Under the pieces are notes generated by a model. That model was given only the letters and a program-made list of their open reading frames with translations. It had not been told where the DNA came from and did not search any database. The translations under genes were made by a program, and so were the position numbers. From CAVZBW01 sp963778465 (GTDB lineage Bacteria; Actinomycetota; Acidimicrobiia; Acidimicrobiales; RAAP-2): 64,000 nt of DNA. The stretch lies in contig CAVZUK010000003.1 in assembly GCA_963778465.1 (NCBI GenBank), forward strand, positions 1,364,001 through 1,428,000. The letters are read 5' to 3'. The first letter of the stretch is position 1; every line of letters starts with the position of its first letter. Shown in pieces: positions 7,356-15,695 of the stretch.

Positions 7356-7736
7356 CTACCGATTCGGGCGCGCGCCCCTCCCGGTGCGGCGATTCACGAG
7401 ATCGATGCGGTCAAGCCGACTGTTGGCGACAGTGAAACCAATCCCCGCCGCCATCACGATTATGGCAACAACCCACAGGGGATGAAGGGCCAACCCGATG
7501 AGGCCCAGCAAGAAGGCCAGGCAGAGCACGCCCAGCAACAACACGTCAGGGGCCTTCTTTTGGCTGAGCAAATGCGTCAGCCCCTCAGTTGTCCGAGACC
7601 CCGAGGATCCAGATGATTGAAAAGGCAGCGGGGATGATCCCTGCGCTGTACTCCTGCCGTCCACGGCGGCAACGGGGGCGCTTCCGGTTTGAGGAGCGCG
7701 GACAGGCCGTGGCTTGGCTTCCAGATTAGGTTCCAT
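7356..7736 (-). CDS. membrane protein with one hydrophobic hairpin, unknown function
   Basis: The product has 126 residues: a disordered Pro/Ser/Gly-rich N-terminal half, then two closely spaced TM helices (VLLLGVLCLAFLLGLIGLAL and LWVVAIIVMAAGIGF) and a basic tail (NRRTGRGARPNR). ATG 7736 is preceded by GGAGGG. No family is recognised; the hairpin with a basic end suggests an inner-membrane protein with both ends in the cytoplasm. It lies between csbD and the PRC-barrel gene on the same strand, with gaps of about 220 bp on each side. Confidence 0.55.
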   Translation of the reverse strand: MEPNLEAKPRPVRAPQTGSAPVAAVDGRSTAQGSSPLPFQSSGSSGSRTTEGLTHLLSQKKAPDVLLLGVLCLAFLLGLIGLALHPLWVVAIIVMAAGIGFTVANSRLDRIDLVNRRTGRGARPNR

Positions 7737-7954
7737 TAAGGAACCCTCCGATCTCTCTCCGGGAACCGAAGAGTCGATAGCTCGAGTTGAGCTGACGCCA
7801 GCCTACCTGCTGGAGACGCCGACCATTCAGGCGAGCCCATCGTGCGGCAGCAGCCCTCCGGCGGATCCCGATCACGTATCGGTTTCGCGGATCCCGTTTC
7901 GAGATCGAACCCGAAGTGTCGCACCAGATCAGTAGCTCCAGCCGACGAACCTCC

Positions 7955-8329
7955 TCATCGACGAGCGAGGCGGCGCCCGCTCTCAGTGCCGGGCGGCGTG
8001 TAGTTCAGCTCGAAGTGGTGGTAAAGAGACGACTCGTCCGCCTGGGAGAGTTCGTCGCCGTGCATGGCAATTTCAGGCGCTGATCGGACCTGGTCCTTGG
8101 TCACTTGCACCTGCAGATCGTCAGGGCCGATCTGGATCCCGCCCAGAGGCACGAAGGTGAGGTGGCGGTCGATGAACCCTTCCTTGACCGTTGCGAATTG
8201 CGGCACGTCGGTCTCTATGTCGACGTACACATCCTGCAGTTTGCCGATCCTTTCGCCATCCCGGTCGATCAGCATCTTCCCGTGCCATTCAGCGGCGTTC
8301 CAGGTTGCTTGGCCTTGGTATTCACTCAT
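7955..8329 (-). CDS. PRC-barrel domain protein
   Basis: The product has 124 residues. The first 85 form a PRC-barrel: LIDRDGERIGKLQDVYVDIE, FATVKEGFIDRHLTFVPL, then the strand LQVQVTKDQVRSAP. PRC-barrels occur in RimM, photosynthetic reaction centre H subunits and many small stress proteins; the role here is unknown. ATG 8329 has AAGGAGG 7 nt upstream. The C-terminal part (HHFELNYTPP) is typical of actinobacterial stand-alone PRC proteins. Confidence 0.8.
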   Translation of the reverse strand: MSEYQGQATWNAAEWHGKMLIDRDGERIGKLQDVYVDIETDVPQFATVKEGFIDRHLTFVPLGGIQIGPDDLQVQVTKDQVRSAPEIAMHGDELSQADESSLYHHFELNYTPPGTESGRRLARR

Positions 8330-8724
8330 TGTCGGCCTCCTTGGTAATGAGCCCAGCCTACCGAGGGAGCTCTCAAGTTGGACCACGGAAGTTGACGGGG
8401 TCGTGACGCCGACAAGCTCCGCACGACCGGCTGCGGGCGGTACCGGGGCTCCCATCGCGCCCTCTGTCTTCGTGGCTCTGCTCGGCCTGTGCGGCTCTCG
8501 GAGGCCACTGACAGGCCCGGTTCGAGCGGGACCACTCGGAGGACCGGAAGCACGCCCATGAGACCTCACTCAAGGTGCTCGGCGGGCACCGCCCCACCAC
8601 AAACGGATGAGGACCGCGTGGCCGCAACGGACCCGACGGATGCCGAGTACCGGCGAACGGGAGCCGGCATGGGCTTGTCAGCACGGGATGGGGCTGAGAC
8701 GGGGAGCGGCAGGCCATCCCGTCG
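8330..8724. other. 395-bp stretch without a supported gene
   Basis: No frame here has a plausible start, composition or family resemblance. The PRC-barrel promoter must lie in its left part and the 3' end of the DUF1697 transcript in its right part. No clear terminator or repeat was seen. Confidence 0.5.
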
Positions 8725-9259
8725 TCAGCCCAGGTCGGTGAGCTCGGCCAATTTCCCGACGGTCTTCCAATTCGCGCGTCGTCGCAACGGTCTCGAGCCG
8801 ACGCTCCCAGAATCCGTTGTTGAGCTTGGTCTCGCCGTATCCCTCTGGGCAGTGCAGATAGATGGCCCGATCGCCGGCGCGCCACTCGTCGGGAGCGTAA
8901 CGGTCGGATTCGATGCCCGAGAGACGCTCCGCGGGGGGTGACTCGGCGAGAAAGGTGACGTGCAGCCGCGCCGGGTCCGCATGTCCGATGAAGGGGTTGG
9001 CCTCGAGCGTCCCGATCAGCTCGGCGTGAGTGCGGACGATGACCGGCACGTCCATCGAGAAGTCGGCGGCCAGTCGCTCTTCGATCTCCGGCCCGATCCG
9101 CGTGGCCTTGCGCCGGGTCGAGAAGACGGCGTTGCCACTCTGCACGTAGGTCACGACGTCGTCGTAGCCAAGCGAGACGAGCGTCTCGCGCAGGTCGGCC
9201 ATCGGGAGCTTGCGTCCGCCGACATTGACGCCCCTCAGGAGCGCGGCGTAGAGGGGCAC
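8725..9259 (-). pseudogene. DUF1697 protein gene with a C-terminal frameshift
   Basis: The protein reads VPLYAALLRGVNVGGRKLPM, LGYDDVVTYVQSGNAVF and LHVTFL, the hallmarks of the cytosolic DUF1697 family (about 178 residues, function unknown). Near the end the current frame gives ETVATTRELEDRREIG, whereas the family ends T-T-R-N-W-x-T-V-x-K-L. Removing one base at 8771-8777 restores NWKTVGKLAELTDLG and a stop at 8725. The span is 535 nt, one more than a multiple of three. Without correction the product gains an unrelated 20-residue tail. GTG 9259 starts 2 nt after the SRAP stop, inside an operon. Confidence 0.7.
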
Positions 9260-9261
9260 GT

Positions 9262-10086
9262 TCAGCCCTCCGGGATCAGAAAGGACAACTGCTCCTGCCC
9301 GTCCCCGTCGGTGCCGACCGCAGACGGGGTGTAGGGCTCTACGATCTCTGGGCCGTCCACCTCGGGGTGGCTCATCCTGGGGTCGACGGTGTGGGCCACG
9401 AGGGTTCCCTCGGGCGAGGGGGAGAGGAGTCCGGCCAGGGCCTCGGGTGCCACCTCGTCTACGCCCAGCCACTCGTCCCAGTCGCCCGGCTCGACGATCA
9501 CGGGCATGCGATCGTGCACGGGGGCGACGTCCGGGCCGGCCTCGGTGACGACGATGGTGCACGTGCGCAGGACATCGTCTGCCCGGCCCTCCGGGCGCCA
9601 GGTCTCCCAGAGCCCAGCCAGGGCGAGCGGTTGCCCGTCGTGGCGCTGGTAGTACCACGGTTGGCTGGGAACCCGCCGCGAGCCCCGTGGCCGACCACCA
9701 GCTGGCGGCTTCCATTCGTAGAAACCGTCCGCTGCCACGAGGCATCTCCTCCGCTCGTACGCCCTCCGGAACGCCGGCTGGGTGGCCACCGTCTCGGCGC
9801 GGGCATTGATCATGCGATTGCCGACGGTCGGGTCCTTTGCCCAAAACGGGACCAGCCCCCATCGCGCCGGCACCAGCAGACGCTGAAAGGTCGGGGGTCC
9901 CTCCTCCGCGGGGTGTTCCCGCCGCGCCACCACCGTGAGCACTTCACGGGAGGGGGTGACGTTCCAGCTCGGCTCGAGCTCGGGCTCGTGCTCGAGATCC
10001 TCACCGCCGAGGCCGGCCGCCGCCTTGGCCTCGAAGAACCTCGCCAACCGGGAGGGCGGTGTGTAGAGAGAGATTCGTCCGCACAT
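9262..10086 (-). CDS. SRAP/HMCES-type abasic-site-processing protein (YedK-like)
   Basis: The product has 274 residues. It starts MCGRISLY, leaving Cys2 as the N-terminal nucleophile after Met removal. The conserved SRAP signatures follow: PSWNVTPS, WGLVPFWAKD, MINARAETV, LVAADGFYEWK (catalytic Glu) and VHDRMPVIVEP (active-site His). SRAP proteins form a covalent thiazolidine link with abasic sites in single-stranded DNA. GGAGAC lies 6 nt before the ATG. Location close to the SOS mutasome operon fits a DNA-damage role. DUF1697 follows in the same transcript. Confidence 0.93.
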   Translation of the reverse strand: MCGRISLYTPPSRLARFFEAKAAAGLGGEDLEHEPELEPSWNVTPSREVLTVVARREHPAEEGPPTFQRLLVPARWGLVPFWAKDPTVGNRMINARAETVATQPAFRRAYERRRCLVAADGFYEWKPPAGGRPRGSRRVPSQPWYYQRHDGQPLALAGLWETWRPEGRADDVLRTCTIVVTEAGPDVAPVHDRMPVIVEPGDWDEWLGVDEVAPEALAGLLSPSPEGTLVAHTVDPRMSHPEVDGPEIVEPYTPSAVGTDGDGQEQLSFLIPEG

Positions 10087-10289
10087 GATGTCTCCGCTCG
10101 CCCAAAGAGCAACCCCGATACTAACGGCCCTCCTGCTGTGCCGACGTCACCAAGAGTTCGCGTCCGTGTGCGAAAAGACACAATGGAAGCGGCACCATGC
10201 TCGAACGGCGACAAGAGTCAGGAAAATCTGGACGTTGAAACGCAAGTAGTTTACGCTCCACCTAGTTCGCCTCTGAAGGGATCGAGCAG

Positions 10290-13200
10290 GTGGCCACGTC
10301 TCAGACCGTCACGGTGCTCTTCACGGACCTCGTGGGCTCGACCCAGATGTTCTCTTCCCTGGATCCGGGGCGCGCCGACGAGGTCCGCCACGAGCACTTC
10401 GCGCTGCTGCGGGGAGCCGTGACGGACGCCGGGGGCACAGAGGTCAAGAACCTGGGTGACGGCATCATGGTCACCTTCTCGAGTTTGAGCGCCGGCATCA
10501 CCTGCGCCGCCAAGATGCAACAGGCGGTGGAGCGGCACAGCCGCCGGAGCGGGGAGCCGCTGGCGATCCGGGTCGGTATCTCGATGGGAGAGGCCACCGA
10601 GGAGGAGGGTGACTACTTCGGCGATCCGGTCATCGAGGCTTCGAGGCTGTGCGGGCAGGCGGAGGCCGGCCAGATCTTCACCACCGATATGGTCCGGGCG
10701 ATCGCCGGTCGCCATTCCACGCAAGAGCTGGTCGCTCGTGGGAGCGCCGTTCTCAAGGGCCTCCCCGATCCCGTCCAGATCGTCGAGGTCCTCTGGGACC
10801 TCGGGCCCGAGCTCGACGACGTCGGTGCCCAGCTGCCGATCCCCGTGCGCCTCGTCGGCACCTCCGCGGACACCCTCTTCGGCTTTTGCGGACGCGTCAA
10901 CGAGCTGTCGCTCATTGCCGACGTCCACAAGAGATCGGTTGCCGAGAGCCGTCTCGGCGTAGTGCTCGTCTCGGGCGAGCCCGGCATCGGCAAGACCACG
11001 CTCGTGGCCAAGGCCGCCAGGGAGGCCCATGCGGAGGGATCCAACGTCCTCTACGGCGCAGCCGAGGAGGATCTGGCCATTCCCTACCGACCCTGGGTGG
11101 CCGCCCTCTCCAACCTGGTCGACGCCATCCCGGCCGAGTCCCTCGTGCAATTCGCCGAGGAGAACGGCCTGGCCATCGCCCGGCTGCTGCCGGCGCTTGC
11201 CCGCATCGTCGGCGACGAGACCCCCGCAGCGGGCACGGACGCCGACGCCGAGCGCTTCATGATCATGGAAGGCGCCGTACGGCTCCTCGCGTTCGCCTCG
11301 CGCACCACCCCGGTCGTGGTGGTGCTCGACGACCTCCACTGGGCGGACGCCGCCACGCTGCAGCTGCTGCGTCACCTGGTCGGCTCCTCCCTACCCATGC
11401 GCGTCATGGTGGTCGGGACGTTCCGAGACAGCGACCTCTACCGCGGCCACCCGCTGGCGTCGCTGCTCGCGGACCTGCGCCGGGAGCCGGACGTGCACCG
11501 GGTCTCCCTGTCCGGACTGGCCGAGGTGGATGTCATCGGGCTCCTCGAGGCGGCGGCCGGCCACGACATGACCGACGAGGGAGTGGCCCTGGCCCACGCG
11601 CTGCGGCGTGAGACCGGTGGCAATCCCTTCTTCCTGGTGGAGCTCATCTGGCACCTGGCGGAGAACGGCACCTTCGTCCAGGGGCCCGACGGGATCTGGC
11701 GGCTTGCCAAGGGCCTCGGAAACGTGGGGCTTCCGGGCAGCGTCCGAGAGGTCGTGGCGCACCGGGTCGAGCGGCTGGGGACCGACATCGAGCGGGCGCT
11801 CTCGATGGCTGCCGTCATCGGTCGGGACTTCGACCTGCAGTTGCTGGCCGCGCTCCTCGACGCCGACGAGCTGCGGCTCGTGGACACCCTCGAGCAGGCG
11901 ATCGGCGCGGGGCTCATCGCGGAGGCCGACGGGCAGGCTGCCCATTACCGGTTCGTCCACGCCCTGATCCAGCAGACCCTCTACCAGGACATGAGCGCCA
12001 CCCGGCGCCAGCTGGCCCACCAGCGGGTCGCCGAGACCCTCGAGGTCGCCAGCCAGGAGAGCCCCGAGCACCTGGCGGCGCTCGCCCACCACTGGTTGGC
12101 CGCAACGCGGCCGACCGACGTGAGCAAGGCCCTCTACTACGCCCGCCGGGCCGGGGAGGCCGCGCTCCATTCCTATGCGCCCGACGACGCCATGGCGCGG
12201 TTCACCGAGGCCCTCGAGCTCCTCGACCGCCAGGGGACGGGGGACGCGCCGGAGCGCGGGCGACTCCTCGTCGACCTCGGCACCGCCCAGTTCCTCGCCG
12301 GCACGCCCGAGCACCGGGACACCCTGCTGCAGGCGGCCGCCATCGCCCAACGTCTCGGCGACACCGAGCTGCTCGTCGCGGCCGCCCTCGGGGGTCGGCG
12401 GGGGGACATCCGCGCCGGGACGGCCGATGCCGAACGCATCGCCGTGCTCGAGGCCGCCCACGCCGCGATCGGCGACGCCGATGGGGCGTCCCGGGCGATG
12501 CTCCTCCTCTCGCTGGCCGAGGCGACCGACGCACGTGAATGGGAGCGTCGGCGGGAGCTCGCCGAGGAGGCGCTGGCCCTCTCCTCCGACCTCTCGGATC
12601 CGACAGCCGCCCTCGACGTCCTGCTCAATTGCTACCTCTTCCGGGTCCAGCCCGAGCTCTCGGGAGCCCGCCTGGTCGAGAGTGGCCAGGCGTTGACGTT
12701 GGCCGAGCGCCTCGGCGACCCGGTCCTGTTGTTCCGAGCATGCTGGTTTCGGGTGCACGCCTGCATGGAGGTGGCCGACCTCGTCGAGGTCGACCTGCGT
12801 ATCGAGCAGATGGCGGCGCTGGCGCAGCGCACCGGGTTGCTCCATGCTCACTGGGAGCTGTTGATGACCCGGGCCGGTCGAGCGCTCCTGGCCGGCGACC
12901 TGGCGCAGGCGGAGGCGATCAACGACGAGGCCCTGGCCGCCGGGAGCCGCATCGGCGCACCCGAGGCCCTCGGTGCCTACGGAGGGGTGCTCTTCGCCAT
13001 CCGGCGCCAGCAGGGGCGTCAGGGGGAGATGGTCGATCTCATCGCGGCGGCGTCCGCCGAGAACCCGGCCATCCCGGTGCTCAAGACCGTCCTCGGCTGG
13101 ACGTACTGCTCGCTCGGTCGCCTGGACGACGCCAGGGCTCTGTTCTCCGACGGTGTGTGCGCGGCGTTTGCCGAGGTGCCCCGCGACCTCACATGGACGT

Positions 13201-13598
13201 CGACGATCGCCCTCTGGCAGGAATGCGCGGTGGCGCTCGACGATGTCGCGGCGATGGAGGTGCTCTACGGGATGCTGGAGCCCCACTCGGATCTGGTCGC
13301 CTTCAACGTCGCCACGGCCAGCGGTTCGTTGGCCCGGTCGCTGGGCTGCCTGGCCCACCGGCTGGGTCGCCCCGACGAGGCGGAGGGTCATTTCCGCGGG
13401 GCGCTCGACATCCACGAGCGTCTCCAGTCGCCCTACTGGACCGCGCAGACACAGCTCGACCTTGCCGACCTGCTGCTCGAGGGAGGTCAGCACGCTGAGG
13501 TCCGCGGCCTCTCGGGTCAGGCGCTCGAGACCGCCCAGCGGTTCGGGTTTGGGGGCATCGAGCAGCGGGCCGACGCGCTCGTGGCCTCGCTCGGCTGA
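10290..13598 (+). CDS. adenylate/guanylate cyclase-AAA ATPase fusion regulator
   Basis: The protein has 1102 residues. Residues 5-170 are a class III nucleotide cyclase domain: FTDLVGST holds metal ligand Asp13, and VKNLGDGIM holds substrate Lys and Asp57. The usual catalytic Asn motif (V-N-x-A-x-R) is VIEASRL here. Residues 200-500 form a STAND/AAA module with Walker A GEPGIGKTT (229-237) and Walker B VVVVLDDLHWAD (about 340). The rest is TPR-like helical repeats. No DNA-binding domain is seen. Such proteins are large signal-transduction ATPases of unknown input. The GTG start follows GAAGGG at about 10 nt. Confidence 0.88.
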   Translation: MATSQTVTVLFTDLVGSTQMFSSLDPGRADEVRHEHFALLRGAVTDAGGTEVKNLGDGIMVTFSSLSAGITCAAKMQQAVERHSRRSGEPLAIRVGISMGEATEEEGDYFGDPVIEASRLCGQAEAGQIFTTDMVRAIAGRHSTQELVARGSAVLKGLPDPVQIVEVLWDLGPELDDVGAQLPIPVRLVGTSADTLFGFCGRVNELSLIADVHKRSVAESRLGVVLVSGEPGIGKTTLVAKAAREAHAEGSNVLYGAAEEDLAIPYRPWVAALSNLVDAIPAESLVQFAEENGLAIARLLPALARIVGDETPAAGTDADAERFMIMEGAVRLLAFASRTTPVVVVLDDLHWADAATLQLLRHLVGSSLPMRVMVVGTFRDSDLYRGHPLASLLADLRREPDVHRVSLSGLAEVDVIGLLEAAAGHDMTDEGVALAHALRRETGGNPFFLVELIWHLAENGTFVQGPDGIWRLAKGLGNVGLPGSVREVVAHRVERLGTDIERALSMAAVIGRDFDLQLLAALLDADELRLVDTLEQAIGAGLIAEADGQAAHYRFVHALIQQTLYQDMSATRRQLAHQRVAETLEVASQESPEHLAALAHHWLAATRPTDVSKALYYARRAGEAALHSYAPDDAMARFTEALELLDRQGTGDAPERGRLLVDLGTAQFLAGTPEHRDTLLQAAAIAQRLGDTELLVAAALGGRRGDIRAGTADAERIAVLEAAHAAIGDADGASRAMLLLSLAEATDAREWERRRELAEEALALSSDLSDPTAALDVLLNCYLFRVQPELSGARLVESGQALTLAERLGDPVLLFRACWFRVHACMEVADLVEVDLRIEQMAALAQRTGLLHAHWELLMTRAGRALLAGDLAQAEAINDEALAAGSRIGAPEALGAYGGVLFAIRRQQGRQGEMVDLIAAASAENPAIPVLKTVLGWTYCSLGRLDDARALFSDGVCAAFAEVPRDLTWTSTIALWQECAVALDDVAAMEVLYGMLEPHSDLVAFNVATASGSLARSLGCLAHRLGRPDEAEGHFRGALDIHERLQSPYWTAQTQLDLADLLLEGGQHAEVRGLSGQALETAQRFGFGGIEQRADALVASLG

Positions 13599-13767
13599 AC
13601 CGGCGCCGGCCTCACGAGCAGAGGTTGCTCCACACGAGCTTCGAGCGCCCTGGCTTGAGAGCGACCGTGACACCGGCGACGGTTCGGGCGTAACCGGGCT
13701 TGAGGGCGCCCGAGGCCGGCCCCCACCCGGCCCCCCGATCCCGGATGCAACCGTGGGGACCCGTCTG

Positions 13768-13790
13768 TAGAGTGGCGAACATATGTTCGT
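13768..13790 (+). promoter_or_regulatory. imuA' promoter with LexA-type SOS box over the start codon
   Basis: A -10 element TAGAGT (13768-13773) is followed by GCGAACATATGTTCGT, containing the actinobacterial LexA core GAAC-N4-GTTC (13777-13788). The predicted transcription start (about 13780) and the ATG at 13783 both lie inside the operator. LexA bound here would cover the start of transcription, and the mRNA would be leaderless or nearly so. The -35 is weak (ATGCAA at 17 bp). Confidence 0.8.
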
Positions 13791-14493
13791 AAAGACCGCT
13801 CCCCGTACCCCCGGGATGCGAGCCGGGCGTCCGCCCCTCCCTCCCACGCTCGCCACCCGGGTGCGGCCGATCTCCCCGGCCGGGGATCGGCTGCTCCCCG
13901 TCGACCCCCTCCTGTCGCCCCTGTTCCCCGACGGGGCATTGCGACGCGGCAGCACGGTCCTCGTGACCGGCGACCCGGGTCACGGGGCCACGACCCTGGC
14001 CTTCTCGTTGCTGGTGGCGGCGTCGGCCGCCGGGAGCTGGTGCGCGGCGGTCGGGTTCGGCGACCCAGGCGTGGTGGCCCTGGCCGAGCTCGGCGTGGAC
14101 CTCGAGCGGTTGGCCCTGGTCCCGGACCCGGGGTCGGGTTGGGCGGACACCGCGGCCGCCCTTGTGGACGGGCTGGAGGTGGTGCTCGTGCGACCGCCGG
14201 CCCGGACGGCCATGACCGCGGCCCGCCACCTGGTCGACCGCACCCGGGACCGCCAGGCGGTCCTGGTGGTGCTGGCCCGGCGGGGGAAGGGCTGGCCCGA
14301 GCCGGCGGACGTGCACCTCCAGCTCGGGGAGACCTCGTGGTGGGGGATGGAGCGTGGGCACGTGCCGCTGCGGGCACGCCGCGCCGAGGTTCGCAGCAGC
14401 GGGCGGCGGGCCGCCTGGCGCCCGCTGCGCCGTGACTACTGGTTGCCCGGGGACGACGGTCGGCTGTCCGTCGCCGGGGACCCTTCGGCGTGA
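13783..14493 (+). CDS. imuA': ImuA'-type SOS mutagenesis protein (RecA-like)
   Basis: The product has 236 residues. It resembles a RecA core reduced to a platform: LLPVDPLLSPLFPDGALRRG leads into the P-loop position GDPGHGATTL, where the Walker A lysine is missing (Ala), as in other actinobacterial ImuA' proteins. ATP binding is therefore doubtful. The protein joins ImuB and DnaE2 in the damage-induced translesion complex. Position as first gene of an imuA'-imuB-dnaE2 operon behind a LexA box supports the call. ATG 13783 lies in the box; ATG 13816 is an alternative start. The stop is 10 nt before imuB. Confidence 0.88.
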   Translation: MFVKTAPRTPGMRAGRPPLPPTLATRVRPISPAGDRLLPVDPLLSPLFPDGALRRGSTVLVTGDPGHGATTLAFSLLVAASAAGSWCAAVGFGDPGVVALAELGVDLERLALVPDPGSGWADTAAALVDGLEVVLVRPPARTAMTAARHLVDRTRDRQAVLVVLARRGKGWPEPADVHLQLGETSWWGMERGHVPLRARRAEVRSSGRRAAWRPLRRDYWLPGDDGRLSVAGDPSA

Positions 14494-14503
14494 GGGGGCC
14501 GGG

Positions 14504-15649
14504 ATGGAGCGTCTGGTGGTGGTGTGGTGTCCTTCGCTCCTCACTGAGGGGGAGCGGGGATCCGAGGCGCGCCGCTTCATCGAGGTGCTGGACGCCGCGG
14601 GCGAGCTGTGCCCCTGGGTGGAACCGGTCCGGTCGGGGGTGTGCGCGCTCCCGGCCAAGGGGCCGAGCCGTTTCTTCGGCGGCGAGCGGATGCTGGTCCA
14701 GCGGCTGGCCCAGGCAGTCAGGGAGGCCCTCGGTCCCGGCCCTGAGGGGCCGGGCGCGCTCGGAGCCGCCCAGATCCGGGCCGGGGTGGCCGACGGCCTC
14801 TTCGCGGCGTTGCTCGCTGCCCAGTCCGAGCTGATCGTCCCCAAGGGGGGCACCGCGGAGTTCTTGAGCCAGTGGTCGGTGGCCGTCCTCCAGCGGCCCG
14901 AGCTGGGGGTCACCCTGCAGCGCCTGGGCATCCACACCCTGGGCCAGTTCGCCGCGTTGCCGGCCTCCGATGTCGAGGCCCGCTTCGGTGGCGACGCCGC
15001 GGCGTGCCAGCGGGTGGCCCGGGGCCGGGAGGGGGAGCTGCCGGGCATGCGCGATCCCGGAATCGCACGGCGGCTGCAGGAAGTGAGCGGTCTGGTGCCG
15101 GCGCCGACCCGGCAGGGCACCTTCTTCGGCGGGGCCTCGGCGGCCGAGCGCCGAGCCGAGGCGTCCTTCGCCCGGGTCCAGCGGCGGCTGGGGCCCGACG
15201 CTCTCCTGGTGGCCAGACTGAGGGGCGGGCGTGACCCGGCCGACAGGGTGCAGCTGGTCCCGTGGGGCGCCCGCGACCCGCGCGGGGACCAGCGTCCCGG
15301 GTCCCGGCGGGGGTCCGCCCCTTCGGTCGCCCCCTGGCCGGGCCAGCTCCCTCCGCCCTCACCGGTGATCGTCCCCGCCGTGCCCACCCCGGTGGAACTG
15401 GTGGACGCGGGGCAGACCGCCGTCGGCGTCACCGGGCGCGGGCTGCTCACGGCCGAGCCGCTCCACTGCTCGGTCGAGGGAGCGCCCTGGCAGGAGGTGG
15501 TCGCGTGGGCCGGGCCCTGGCCGGCCGTCGAACGGTGGTGGTCCTCGCGCCGCCGCCGGGCCCGCCTGCAGGTCGTGACCGCCCCGGGCGTCGCCCTGCT
15601 GCTCGTGGTCGCCGGGGAGCGGTGGTGGCTGGCCGGCCTCTACGACTGA
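14504..15649 (+). CDS. imuB: ImuB, catalytically inactive Y-family polymerase homologue
   Basis: The product has 381 residues. The start MERLVVVWCPSLL stands where active Y-family enzymes carry the first catalytic Asp, and no S-x-D-E-like pair is visible around ALPAKGPSRFFGG, in line with the known loss of activity in ImuB. A helix-hairpin region (TLQRLGIHTLGQFAALPASD) precedes the little-finger part, and the end WWLAGLYD is typical. In the mutasome ImuB acts as a hub that contacts the beta clamp, ImuA' and DnaE2. ATG 14504 has GAGGGGG upstream, and the gene is co-transcribed with its neighbours. Confidence 0.92.
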   Translation: MERLVVVWCPSLLTEGERGSEARRFIEVLDAAGELCPWVEPVRSGVCALPAKGPSRFFGGERMLVQRLAQAVREALGPGPEGPGALGAAQIRAGVADGLFAALLAAQSELIVPKGGTAEFLSQWSVAVLQRPELGVTLQRLGIHTLGQFAALPASDVEARFGGDAAACQRVARGREGELPGMRDPGIARRLQEVSGLVPAPTRQGTFFGGASAAERRAEASFARVQRRLGPDALLVARLRGGRDPADRVQLVPWGARDPRGDQRPGSRRGSAPSVAPWPGQLPPPSPVIVPAVPTPVELVDAGQTAVGVTGRGLLTAEPLHCSVEGAPWQEVVAWAGPWPAVERWWSSRRRRARLQVVTAPGVALLLVVAGERWWLAGLYD

Positions 15650-15695
15650 CGGCCGCCGGACGTGCAGTGTTGACGGGTGGTGGGTCGGTGGGCCG

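Noticed and set aside
13612..13785. A 57-codon minus-strand frame that starts with the other ATG of the symmetric SOS box
   Set aside because: No -10 element fits on that strand and no known peptide resembles it. Its ATG follows automatically from the palindromic CATATG.
11391..13955. An 854-codon open frame antisense to the cyclase-AAA gene
   Set aside because: Long antisense frames are expected in DNA with GC-rich third positions. The translation is Gly/Arg/Pro-rich without family motifs, while the sense frame has clear domains.
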